64,000 nt of DNA from Streptomyces rishiriensis. Its GTDB lineage: Bacteria > Actinomycetota > Actinomycetes > Streptomycetales > Streptomycetaceae. The stretch lies in contig NZ_BEWA01000005.1 in NCBI RefSeq assembly GCF_003112535.1, positions 478,024-542,023 of the forward strand. The letters run 5' to 3'. Each line of letters begins with the position of its first letter. The stretch's first letter is position 1. Positions 1 to 8,027 of the stretch are shown here, one piece after another. A program made the position numbers and the translations under genes. Under the pieces are notes generated by a model. It had not been told where the DNA came from. It did not search any database and was given only the letters and a program-made list of their open reading frames with translations.

Positions 1-300
1 GGCCTGGACGGCGAAGTCCTCGTGGGCGGTGACGAACACGACCAGGGGCGGCCGGGCGAAGCCGGTGAGGAGGCGGGCGAGGTCGAGACCGTCGAGGCCG
101 GGCATCTGGATGTCGAGGAAGACGACGTCGATGGCCTCGGGGCCGTGCGGTCCGGACTCGAGGGCCCGGTTGATGCGGCGCAGCGCCTCGGTCGCGTCGC
201 CGGCGCCTTCCACGCTGCCGATGCGGGGATCCGCGGTGAGCAGGTAGAGCAGCTCTTCCAGCGAGGGGCGTTCGTCGTCGACGGCGAGGGCGCGCAGCAT
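1..300 (-). CDS. Response regulator, N-terminal receiver domain (partial, probably LytTR type)
   Basis: The gene runs off the left edge; the first 100 residues are visible from an ATG whose complement is at 298-300. They form a receiver domain: acidic pair Asp8/Asp9, the expected phospho-acceptor Asp63 in the run FLDIQMPG, and the conserved Thr in FVTAHED. The spacing and the PPLVVFVTAHEDFAVQA ending resemble AlgR/LytR regulators, whose LytTR output domain would lie outside the window. It is probably a two-component transcription factor, but the output domain and partner kinase cannot be seen. Confidence 0.75.
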   Translation of the reverse strand, partial: MLRALAVDDERPSLEELLYLLTADPRIGSVEGAGDATEALRRINRALESGPHGPEAIDVVFLDIQMPGLDGLDLARLLTGFARPPLVVFVTAHEDFAVQA

Positions 301-367
301 GAGGGTGGAGTGTAGGGGCGATCCGCACGGCGGGACACGTACGGGGGTGCAGGCGCGTGTGCTGTCC

Positions 368-380
368 TACAGTGCCCGCA
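368..380 (+). promoter_or_regulatory. Candidate leaderless promoter of the first Lrp-type regulator
   Basis: A TACAGT hexamer (368-373) lies exactly 6 nt before the ATG at 380. That places the expected start of transcription on or next to the ATG. No Shine-Dalgarno sequence precedes the ATG, which fits a leaderless mRNA, a common form in actinobacteria. No clear -35 box is visible. Confidence 0.5.
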
Positions 381-865
381 TGAACAGCGCGCCCGCCTCG
401 TTCGACGAGCTCGACCGGAAGATCATCACCGCTCTGATGGCGAACGCCAGGACGAGCTTCGCCGAGATCGGCACGGCGATCGGCCTGTCCTCGACGGCCG
501 TCAAGCGCCGGGTGGACCGGCTGCGGGACACCGGGGTGATCACGGGGTTCACGGCCACCGTGGAGCCGTCGGCGCTGGGCTGGCGCACCGAGGCGTACGT
601 GGAGGTGTACTGCGAGGGCGCGGCTCCGCCCCGGCGTCTGGCGGAGGTGGTGCGCAACCACCCGGAGATCACCGCGGCGATGACGGTGACGGGCGGGGCG
701 GACGCGCTGCTGCACGTGCGGGCGCGGGACGTGGAGCACTTCGAGAACGTGCTGGAACGGATCCGGGCCGAGCCGTTCATCCGCAAGACGATCAGTGTGA
801 TGGTGCTGTCCCACCTGCTGCCGGACAGCCCGGAGGCGGGCGCGACCCAGCCCGCTCCCGAATAA
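380..865 (+). CDS. Lrp/AsnC-family transcriptional regulator
   Basis: The 161-residue protein has the normal length and order of the family. Residues about 8-58 hold the winged helix-turn-helix (TSFAEIGTAIGLSSTAVKRR as recognition region), followed by a RAM/ACT-like effector-binding domain to about residue 150. These proteins form octamers that sense amino acids. The next genes, on the same strand after a 156-bp gap, are a dimethylargininase and ornithine aminotransferase, so arginine or ornithine is a reasonable effector (inference). The start at 380 is chosen because a -10 box lies 6 nt upstream and an earlier in-frame start at 299 has no support. Confidence 0.88.
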   Translation: MNSAPASFDELDRKIITALMANARTSFAEIGTAIGLSSTAVKRRVDRLRDTGVITGFTATVEPSALGWRTEAYVEVYCEGAAPPRRLAEVVRNHPEITAAMTVTGGADALLHVRARDVEHFENVLERIRAEPFIRKTISVMVLSHLLPDSPEAGATQPAPE

Positions 866-911
866 ACCTGCGCGCACGCAGCAAGCCTGCGCGCAGCGGG
901 ATCATCACGCA

Positions 912-973
912 GCATTACTGCACGGACACGCAATGCTCGTTCCTTGTCGTGCGTGCCTGTCAGTTCCTACCGT
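912..973 (+). promoter_or_regulatory. Promoter and possible Lrp operator upstream of the arginine catabolic pair
   Basis: A TTGTCG box (944-949) and TACCGT (968-973), 18 bp apart, look like a sigma-70-class promoter giving a leader of roughly 40 nt before the GTG at 1022. Upstream is a dyad GCATT (912-916) / AATGC (932-936) with arms 20 bp apart, the kind of two-turn spacing used by Lrp-type dimers. A direct repeat CCTGCGCGCA (867-876, 886-895) lies further upstream. Binding by the adjacent Lrp protein is inferred. Confidence 0.5.
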
Positions 974-1021
974 GGTGTCAACCCTCAGTCGACACCCGCA
1001 GGGAAACGGAGGAATCCCTCT

Positions 1022-1843
1022 GTGTCCGAAAGCCGTGTGCGGCGCCCCCGGCGCTTCCTCGTCTGCGAACCGCGGCACTTCGCCGTCCAGTACGCGATCA
1101 ATCCCTGGATGCATCCCGACAGCCCCGTCGACGTCGATCTCGCCCAGGAGCAGTGGCAGACGCTGATCCGCGCCTACCGGGCGCACGGCCACGCCGTGGA
1201 CACCGTGGAGCCGGCCCCCGGTCTGCCCGACATGGTCTTCGCCGCCAACTCGGCGGTCGTGGTGGCGGGCCGGGTCTTCGGCTCCCTCTTCCACGCGCCC
1301 GAGCGGCGGCCCGAGTCCGACCACTACGACAGCTGGTTCCGGACGGCGGGCTACGACGTCCACCGGCCCGAGTCGGTCTGCGAGGGCGAGGGCGACCTGG
1401 TGTGGACCGGCCGCCACATGCTGGCCGGCACCGGGTTCCGCACGACCCGTGAGGCGCACCGGGAGGTGCAGGAGTTCTTCGGCCATCCGGTGATCAGCCT
1501 GACCCTGGTGGACCCGCACTTCTACCACCTGGACACCGCCCTGTTCGTCCTGGACGACGGACACGACGGAAACATCGCCTACTACCCGCAGGCGTTCTCC
1601 CCCGGCAGCCGGGCGGTGCTCGCCCGGCTGTATCCGGACGCGGTGCTCGCCACCCGCGACGACGCCATGGCGTTCGGTCTGAACTCGGTCTCCGACGGTC
1701 GCCATGTCTTCATCGCGCCGCAGGCCGAAGCCCTCGCCGCGCGGCTCGGCGAGCGCGGCTATGTCCCCGTCCCCGTCGACCTCTCGGAGTTCCGGAAGGC
1801 CGGCGGCGGCATCAAGTGCTGCACCCAGGAGATCCGTTCATGA
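1022..1843 (+). CDS. ddaH: Dimethylargininase / guanidino-group hydrolase (DDAH family)
   Basis: The 273-residue protein belongs to the amidinotransferase-like guanidine-modifying superfamily. The catalytic His169 sits in FYHLDTALF and the nucleophilic Cys is in the C-terminal IKCCTQE run (Cys266 or Cys267). The N-terminal LPDMVFAANSA and GEGDLVW blocks are substrate-site motifs. Family members hydrolyse methylarginines to citrulline, or arginine itself to citrulline or ornithine. The GTG at 1022 is chosen for the GGAGGA 8 nt upstream. The stop overlaps the rocD start by 4 nt, so the two are translationally coupled; its partner consumes ornithine, so arginine may be the true substrate (inference). 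Confidence 0.85.
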   Translation: MSESRVRRPRRFLVCEPRHFAVQYAINPWMHPDSPVDVDLAQEQWQTLIRAYRAHGHAVDTVEPAPGLPDMVFAANSAVVVAGRVFGSLFHAPERRPESDHYDSWFRTAGYDVHRPESVCEGEGDLVWTGRHMLAGTGFRTTREAHREVQEFFGHPVISLTLVDPHFYHLDTALFVLDDGHDGNIAYYPQAFSPGSRAVLARLYPDAVLATRDDAMAFGLNSVSDGRHVFIAPQAEALAARLGERGYVPVPVDLSEFRKAGGGIKCCTQEIRS

Positions 1844-3069
1844 CCGCACCCGTCGTCCCCGCCCGTTCCTCCGGCGATCTGATCCGCGCCGAGGAGCCCG
1901 TGCTCGCGCACAACTACCATCCGCTGCCCGTGGTCGTCGCGAGCGCCGAGGGCGCGTGGGTGGAGGACGTCGAGGGCCGCCGCTACCTCGACATGCTGGC
2001 CGGTTACTCGGCCCTCAACTTCGGCCACCGCCATCCGGCGCTGATCGAGGCGGCCCACCGTCAGCTGGACCGGCTCACGCTCACCTCCCGCGCCTTCCAC
2101 AACGACCGCCTGGCCGGGTTCGCCGAGCGGCTGGCGAAGCTGACCGGCCTGGACATGGTCCTGCCGATGAACACGGGCGCGGAGGCGGTCGAGAGCGCCG
2201 TCAAGGTGGTGCGCAAGTGGGCGTACGAGGTGAAGGGCGTGCCCGCCGACGCCGCGACGATCGTGGTCGCCGCGGACAACTTCCACGGCCGCACCACGAC
2301 CATCGTGAGCTTCTCCACGGACGAGACGGCGCGGGCGGGCTTCGGACCGTTCACGCCGGGTTTCCGCGTCGTCCCGTACAACGACCTGGCCGCGCTGGAG
2401 GCGGCGGTCGACGAGACGACGGCGGCGGTGCTGATCGAGCCCATCCAGGGCGAGGCGGGCGTGGTCGTGCCCGACGACGGTTACCTGGCCGGGGTGCGGG
2501 AGCTGACCAGGCGGACGAACTGCCTCTTCGTGGCGGACGAGATCCAGTCCGGCCTCGGACGCACCGGCCGGACGCTGGCCGTGGAGCACGAGGGGGTGAC
2601 GCCCGACGTGCTGCTGCTCGGCAAGGCGCTGGGCGGCGGCATCGTGCCGGTGTCGGCGGTGGTGGCGCGGCGGGAGGTGCTGTCGGTGCTGCGGCCCGGG
2701 GAGCACGGCTCGACCTTCGGCGGCAACCCGCTGGCCGCTGCCGTCGGCACGGCGGTGGTGGAGCTGCTGGAGACGGGCGAGTTCCAGCGCCGGGCGGCCG
2801 AGCTGGGCGTCGTCCTGCGGGACGGGCTGTCCGCTCTGGTCGGCAAGGGCGTCGTCGGCTTCCGGGCCAGGGGACTGTGGGCGGGCGTCGACGTCGACCC
2901 GGCGCTCGGCACGGGCCGCGAGGTGAGCGAGCGCCTCCTGCGCGAGGGCGTGCTGGTCAAGGACACCCACGGCTCGACCATCCGGCTGGCGCCGCCGCTG
3001 ACGATCACCGCCGACGAACTGACGTCGGCGCTGGCCTCGTTGGAGAGGGTGCTGACGCAGCGGGTCTGA
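1840..3069 (+). CDS. rocD: Ornithine aminotransferase
   Basis: A 409-residue class III PLP aminotransferase that turns ornithine plus 2-oxoglutarate into glutamate semialdehyde and glutamate. The PLP lysine is Lys262 in LLLGKALGGG; the upstream FVADEIQSGLGRTG block holds the PLP-binding Asp. NTGAEAVESAVK (cofactor phosphate loop) and the C-terminal GSTFGGNPL match RocD specifically, not acetylornithine or GABA aminotransferases. Its ATG overlaps the preceding stop codon in ATGA. Together with the upstream gene it forms a two-step route from an arginine derivative toward glutamate. Confidence 0.92.
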   Translation: MTAPVVPARSSGDLIRAEEPVLAHNYHPLPVVVASAEGAWVEDVEGRRYLDMLAGYSALNFGHRHPALIEAAHRQLDRLTLTSRAFHNDRLAGFAERLAKLTGLDMVLPMNTGAEAVESAVKVVRKWAYEVKGVPADAATIVVAADNFHGRTTTIVSFSTDETARAGFGPFTPGFRVVPYNDLAALEAAVDETTAAVLIEPIQGEAGVVVPDDGYLAGVRELTRRTNCLFVADEIQSGLGRTGRTLAVEHEGVTPDVLLLGKALGGGIVPVSAVVARREVLSVLRPGEHGSTFGGNPLAAAVGTAVVELLETGEFQRRAAELGVVLRDGLSALVGKGVVGFRARGLWAGVDVDPALGTGREVSERLLREGVLVKDTHGSTIRLAPPLTITADELTSALASLERVLTQRV

Positions 3070-3082
3070 GGGACCGCGTGGC

Positions 3083-3110
3083 GCGGCCGGCGCCCGGGTG
3101 GCCCGGCCGC
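3083..3110 (+). terminator. Candidate terminator after rocD
   Basis: GCGGCCGG (3083-3090) and CCGGCCGC (3103-3110) form an 8-bp GC-only stem with a 12-nt loop, 13 nt after the rocD stop. There is no U-tract, as is usual in streptomycetes. Confidence 0.45.
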
Positions 3111-3179
3111 TGCCGTGCGGGCAGGGTGAGGATTGAGTCAGGAGGTGGTAGACCACTCACAGCGACAGAGAGGTCGACC

Positions 3180-5699
3180 GTGGGCACACACGATGAGGAC
3201 GACGTTGCCCGTCGGCGGTTCGACGTGGCGGACACCGCCCCCCTGCTCCTGGACACGCGGGGAGTGGTCACCAGCTGGACCAGGGACGCCGAGCGCCTGC
3301 TGGGCTACCGGGCCGCCGAGGCGGTGGGCAAGGACATGTCCGGTCTGCTCGCGCACGGCGACGCCCGGCGGGTCCCCGGCATCCTGGAGCGGTGCCGCCG
3401 GGAGGACGGATGGGCCGGGCTGCTGTCCGCCCGCCGCAGGGACGGCCGGCCGGTCCCGGTCATGGCCCGGATCACCTCGGCGCACGAGCCCGGCGGCCGG
3501 GCGCGCTGGCTGGTGATGCTGAACGAGATGGACGACGCGCCCGGCTGGAACATGAGCCGCTCGGTCCTGGAGCAGATGGTCGGCGGCGCACCGATCGGCA
3601 TGGCGATCGTGGACACCGACCTGCGTTACGTGTGGTCCAACGCGGCCCTCGCCAGGTTCGGCGGCGGTCCGCCGGAGCAACGGCTGGGGCTGCGGATGGC
3701 CGACGTCCAGCCCGGCCTGGACTCCGAGGCCGTCGAGGCGCAGATGCGACGGGTGCTGGAGAGCGGGGAGCCGGTCGTCGGCTACGAGCTCCTGGGGCAT
3801 GTCCGGGCCGCACCGCACCGGGAGACCGCGCACATGCTGTCCTTCACCCGGCTGGACGACGACCACGGCCGTCCGGTGGGCGTCTACTACACGGTCGTCG
3901 ACATCACCGACCGTCATCGCGCCCGGCGGCGGCTCGCGATGCTCGACGGCGCCGGACGGCGCATCGGCAGCAGTCTGGACATCGCCCGGACCGCGCAGGA
4001 GCTCGCCGACGTGGCCGTGCCGGGGTTCGCCGACGTCGTCGCCGTCGACCTGCCGGAGCGGGTGCTGCGGGGCGCCGAGCCCACGCCCGGTCTGACGGCG
4101 GACGAGGCGCGCGGCCACGTCCGGCTGCGCAGGGCAGGCCACCGGACGGCCGGCGACCCCGGGGCCGGCGGGGGCGGCCACGGGGACGGGCGCCGGGACG
4201 GAGACCGGGACACCGGCGGGGAACAGGAGCGGGGCGGGGACGAGGAGCGGGGCGGGCCGCCCTTGGTCGTCTATGGGGGTGACGCGCCCCCGGTGCGCTG
4301 TCTGGTCGGCGGGCGGCCCTGGCGGGCCGACCGGCTGGACCGGGCCGTCGAGGAGTGGCTGCCCGCCTTGCCCGCCGGGTCCGAACGGCTCAGCGCCCTG
4401 ATCGTGCCGGTCCGGGCCCGCGGCACGATCCTGGGCGTCTCCACCTTCCTGCGGGACGGCCGGCGTGAGCCGTTCGACGAGGACGACGTGGCCCTGGCCG
4501 AGGACCTCGTCTCGCGGGCGGCCGTGTGCGTGGACAACGCGCGCCGCTACACGCGCGAGCGGGACGCGGCCCTGGTGCTCCAGCGCAACCTGCTCCCGCG
4601 CCGGCTGCCGGAGCAGGACGCGGTCGAGGTGTCCGCCTGCTACCGGCCGGCCGACGAGCTGACCGGCCTCGGCGGCGACTGGTACGACCTGATCCCGCTG
4701 TCCGGGGCCCGGGTCGCCCTGGTGGTCGGCGAGGTGCCCGGACACGGCATCGACGCCGCCGCGGCGATGGGCCGGGTGCGCACCGCCGTACGCACCCTCG
4801 CCGCCCTGGATCTGCGGCCCGAGGAGATCCTCGCCCACCTCGACGACCAGGTCGCCCGCATGGACCTCGAGGAGGACGTGACGGCCGAGGGCCGGCCTGG
4901 GACCGAGGGCGCCCAGGCGGCGGGGACCGCGTGCGTGTACGCCGTCTACGACCCCGTCGACGGGCGGTGCGTGATGGCCGCGGCGGGACATCCCGCCCCG
5001 GCCGTCGTCGGGCCCGACGGCGCCGTCACGTTCGTCGAGCTGCCCCAGGGGCCGCCGCTCGGCGCGGGCGGGCCGCCGTTCGAGTCGACCGAGGTGATCC
5101 TGCCGGAGGGCAGCACCCTGGCGCTGCACACGGACGGGCTGCTGGCCCGCGGCGACGAGTGGACGCCGGACAGCGACCGGGAGCGGCTGCGGCGGGCGCT
5201 GGAGCGGTCCGCGGGCGCCCTCGACCTGCGCTGCCGGACCGTGATCGACGCCCTCGTGCCGGCCCGCCCGCACGACGACGTCGCCCTGCTCATGGCCCGC
5301 ACCCGCCGGCTGAGCGCGGACCGGGTCGCCGACTGGGAGCTGCCCGCCGAGCCGGCGGCGGTCGCCGAGGCCCGCAAGACCGCGAGCCGCCGGCTGGCCG
5401 AGTGGGGGCTCCCGGAGCTGTCGTTCACCACCGAGCTGGTCGTCAGCGAGCTGGTCACCAACGCCATCCGGTACGCGACCGGGCCGATCCGGCTGCGGCT
5501 GATCCGTGAGCGCACCCTGATCTGCGAGGTCTTCGACGGCGGCGCCACCTCACCCCACCTGCGCCATCCGCGCGCCACCGACGAGGGCGGCCGGGGCCTG
5601 CTGCTGGTCTCCCAGCTGAGCCGGCGGTGGGGCACCCGGTTCGTCCCCGAGGGCAAGGTCATCTGGGCCGAGCAGTCGCTCACGGATCCCGGCGCGTGA
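3180..5699 (+). CDS. PAS-PAS-GAF-PP2C(SpoIIE)-HATPase regulatory phosphatase
   Basis: The 839-residue multidomain protein reads, in order: PAS (about 15-120), PAS (about 130-250), GAF-like region (about 255-460), PP2C/SpoIIE phosphatase (about 470-705) and a C-terminal RsbW-like HATPase (about 720-835; ELVTNAIRYA N-box and GGRGLLLV G-box). Such proteins adjust anti-sigma/anti-anti-sigma switches by dephosphorylating STAS proteins. Within the phosphatase the usual VGDVxGHG metal motif reads VGEVPGHG with Glu518. A Gly/Asp/Arg/Glu-rich insert (about 325-360) interrupts the GAF region. The GTG start follows AGAGG; a GTG at 3126 is the alternative. Confidence 0.85.
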   Translation: MGTHDEDDVARRRFDVADTAPLLLDTRGVVTSWTRDAERLLGYRAAEAVGKDMSGLLAHGDARRVPGILERCRREDGWAGLLSARRRDGRPVPVMARITSAHEPGGRARWLVMLNEMDDAPGWNMSRSVLEQMVGGAPIGMAIVDTDLRYVWSNAALARFGGGPPEQRLGLRMADVQPGLDSEAVEAQMRRVLESGEPVVGYELLGHVRAAPHRETAHMLSFTRLDDDHGRPVGVYYTVVDITDRHRARRRLAMLDGAGRRIGSSLDIARTAQELADVAVPGFADVVAVDLPERVLRGAEPTPGLTADEARGHVRLRRAGHRTAGDPGAGGGGHGDGRRDGDRDTGGEQERGGDEERGGPPLVVYGGDAPPVRCLVGGRPWRADRLDRAVEEWLPALPAGSERLSALIVPVRARGTILGVSTFLRDGRREPFDEDDVALAEDLVSRAAVCVDNARRYTRERDAALVLQRNLLPRRLPEQDAVEVSACYRPADELTGLGGDWYDLIPLSGARVALVVGEVPGHGIDAAAAMGRVRTAVRTLAALDLRPEEILAHLDDQVARMDLEEDVTAEGRPGTEGAQAAGTACVYAVYDPVDGRCVMAAAGHPAPAVVGPDGAVTFVELPQGPPLGAGGPPFESTEVILPEGSTLALHTDGLLARGDEWTPDSDRERLRRALERSAGALDLRCRTVIDALVPARPHDDVALLMARTRRLSADRVADWELPAEPAAVAEARKTASRRLAEWGLPELSFTTELVVSELVTNAIRYATGPIRLRLIRERTLICEVFDGGATSPHLRHPRATDEGGRGLLLVSQLSRRWGTRFVPEGKVIWAEQSLTDPGA

Positions 5700-5802
5700 A
5701 CTCGGCCGTGATCCCGGCGCATGCCCCCGGCAGGTGAACGGCGAGCCGATACACCGCAACGCGTGAGAAAATTACGCGAAACCGGCGGATGGGGCGCGAG
5801 CC

Positions 5803-7062
5803 ATGAACGACACGGCGATCGACTACGCGGCGGTGTTCCAGGCCCTGCCCGGCATGGTTGCCCTGCTGACGCCCGAGCTGGTGTACGCGGACGTCAACGC
5901 CGAGTTCCTGCGGGCGACGGGCCGCAACCGCGAGCAGATGGTCGGCCGGCACCTCTTCGAGGTCTTCCCCGACAACCCCCACGACGCCGGCGCGAGCGGC
6001 ATGCGCAACCTGGAGGCCTCGCTGCGCCGGGTGCTGGCCACCGGCGAGCGGGACGCCATGGCGCTGCAGCGCTACGACGTGGAGTCGGCCGAGCGTCCCG
6101 GCGAGTGGGACGAGCGCTACTGGAGCCCGGTCAACGCGCCGGTGCACGGCCCGGACGGGTCGGTGGTGCTGCTGGTGCACCGCGTCGAGGACGTCACCGA
6201 GCTGATCCGGGCGCGCGGCGGACGCGCGACGGACGGGCACGGGAGCAGGGCGGGGGCCGGCAGCCGGGGACGGGTCCTGGAGGCCGAGCTGTACACCCGG
6301 GCCCGTGAGCTGCAGGAGCTCAACGAGCGGTTGCGGCTGGCGCACGCCCGTGAGCGCGAGGTCGCGCTCGCCCTGCAGGAGGCGATGCTGCCGGCCCGCC
6401 GTCAGGTCGGTCACCACCGGGCGGCCGTGCGCTACCGGCCGGCGGTGGGCGCGCTCAACGTGTGCGGGGACTGGTACGACCTGGTCGACCTGGTCGGCGG
6501 CCACCGCATGGGGGTGTCCGTCGGCGACGTCGTCGGACACGGCCTGGAGGCCGCCGGGGTGATGGGCCAGCTGCGCAGCGCGCTCAGCGCCGCCTCCCGG
6601 GTGGCGGAGGGCCCGGCCGAGGCCCTGAACGTCCTCGGCCGGTACGCGCACGTCGTGGACGGCGCCGAGTCGGCCACCGCGGTCACCACGTTCATCGACT
6701 TCGACCGTCACACCGTCGCCTACAGCAGCGCCGGGCACCCGCCGCCGGTGCTCGTCCACGCCGACGGCCGGGTGGAGTTCCTCGACCGGGCCACCGACCC
6801 GCCGCTCGACGCCCTCCCCGACCCGGTCCCGCGGACCGAGGCGAGCACCGCGTACGACGACGGCGCCACCCTCGTCCTGTACACCGACGGACTGGTGGAA
6901 CGGCGGCACGAGGACATCGACACCGGCCTGAAGCGCCTCGCCGACGCCCTGGCCCGGCATCGCGCCGCCGACCCCGAGGCCCTTGCCGACGCGGTCCTGT
7001 GGGAGCTCCTGCCGACCGGCGGCGCCACCGACGACACCGCTCTGGTCGTCGTGCGGCTGTGA
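5803..7062 (+). CDS. PAS-domain PP2C/SpoIIE-type serine phosphatase
   Basis: The 419-residue protein has an N-terminal PAS domain (about 1-130), a coiled-coil linker (about 165-200; the RELQELNERLRLAHARERE heptads) and an RsbU/SpoIIE phosphatase domain (about 195-419). The metal-binding motifs are complete: CGDWYD, VGDVVGHG with Asp242, SSAGHPPP and ATDDTALVVV at the end. It would dephosphorylate an anti-sigma antagonist. It lies 103 bp after the larger phosphatase on the same strand and may respond to a different signal. The ATG at 5803 has only a weak purine-rich GCGAG upstream. Confidence 0.85.
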   Translation: MNDTAIDYAAVFQALPGMVALLTPELVYADVNAEFLRATGRNREQMVGRHLFEVFPDNPHDAGASGMRNLEASLRRVLATGERDAMALQRYDVESAERPGEWDERYWSPVNAPVHGPDGSVVLLVHRVEDVTELIRARGGRATDGHGSRAGAGSRGRVLEAELYTRARELQELNERLRLAHAREREVALALQEAMLPARRQVGHHRAAVRYRPAVGALNVCGDWYDLVDLVGGHRMGVSVGDVVGHGLEAAGVMGQLRSALSAASRVAEGPAEALNVLGRYAHVVDGAESATAVTTFIDFDRHTVAYSSAGHPPPVLVHADGRVEFLDRATDPPLDALPDPVPRTEASTAYDDGATLVLYTDGLVERRHEDIDTGLKRLADALARHRAADPEALADAVLWELLPTGGATDDTALVVVRL

Positions 7063-7201
7063 CGGGAGGAGCCCGACGGGGCCGGATCGGCACGGTTCCG
7101 GCGGTCGCCGCCTGCCCCTACACTGACACCCCACGCCATGCCGGTTGACCTGCTGGAACACGGCGGCGAGCCGATCCGCCGGACACGAGGAGCGACTCCC
7201 T

Positions 7202-7945
7202 TTGTTCTACTACCTTCTGAAATACGTGGTGTTGGGGCCGCTGCTGAAACTGCTCTTCCGGCCGCGGATAGAGGGCCTGGAGCATGTGCCGGACTCGGGC
7301 GCGGCCATCATCGCGGGCAACCACCTGTCGTTCTCGGACCATTTCCTGATGCCGGCGATCCTCGGGCGCCGCATCACCTTCCTCGCCAAGGCCGAGTACT
7401 TCACGGGTCCGGGCCTCAAGGGTCGGCTGACCGCGGCCTTCTTCCGCAGCGCCGGCCAGATCCCGGTGGACCGCTCCGGCAAGGAGGCCGGCCAGGCGGC
7501 GATCCGCGAGGGTCTGGGGGTGCTCGCCAAGGACGAGTTGCTCGGCATCTACCCGGAGGGCACCCGCTCGCACGACGGCCGCCTCTACAAGGGCAAGGTC
7601 GGCGTCGCGGTGATGGCCCTGAAGTCCCGCGCCCCGGTGATCCCCTGCGCGATGATCGGCACCTTCGAGGCGCAGCCGCCCGGCAGGAAGATCCCGACCC
7701 TGCACCCGGTGGCGATCCGCTTCGGCGAGCCGCTCGAATTCTCCCGCTACCTCGGCATGGAGGACGAGAAGGCGGTGCTGCGGGCGATCACCGACGAGAT
7801 CATGTACGCGATCCTGCGGTTGTCGGAGCAGGAGTACGTGGACCAGTACGCCGGGGTCGCCAAGGCGGAGCAGGCCGAGGCGAAGGCCCGCAAGGCCGAG
7901 AAGGCGGAGAAGTCCCGCAGGTTCCGTCGCACGCCCCAGGATTGA
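7202..7945 (+). CDS. plsC: 1-acyl-sn-glycerol-3-phosphate acyltransferase (PlsC-like)
   Basis: The 247-residue protein carries the two acyltransferase hallmarks: the HX4D motif NHLSFSD (His41, Asp46) and PEGTR at 118-122. It would transfer an acyl group to lysophosphatidate in phospholipid synthesis at the membrane; the hydrophobic N-terminus (FYYLLKYVVLGPLLKLL) anchors it. The TTG at 7202 is chosen because GAGGAG sits 10 nt upstream and because homologues begin FYYLLKY; the in-frame ATG-like start at 7145 lacks an RBS. A promoter candidate is TTCCGG (7096) and TACACT (7119) with 17-bp spacing. The C-terminus is a Lys/Glu/Ala-rich charged tail. Confidence 0.9.
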   Translation: MFYYLLKYVVLGPLLKLLFRPRIEGLEHVPDSGAAIIAGNHLSFSDHFLMPAILGRRITFLAKAEYFTGPGLKGRLTAAFFRSAGQIPVDRSGKEAGQAAIREGLGVLAKDELLGIYPEGTRSHDGRLYKGKVGVAVMALKSRAPVIPCAMIGTFEAQPPGRKIPTLHPVAIRFGEPLEFSRYLGMEDEKAVLRAITDEIMYAILRLSEQEYVDQYAGVAKAEQAEAKARKAEKAEKSRRFRRTPQD

Positions 7946-7979
7946 CGAGACGTCATATGGAGCGGGCGGTGACGCCAGA

Positions 7980-8007
7980 GGGGCGGCCGGATCGATCCGG
8001 CCGCCCC
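7980..8007. terminator. Bidirectional terminator between plsC and the aminopeptidase gene
   Basis: A 28-bp perfect palindrome, with GGGGCGGCCGGATC as the left arm and its exact complement to the right. It sits between the two convergent stop codons, 34 nt after one and 20 nt from the other. Confidence 0.85.
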
Positions 8008-8027
8008 TCACTGCCTGCCGGGGGTGC

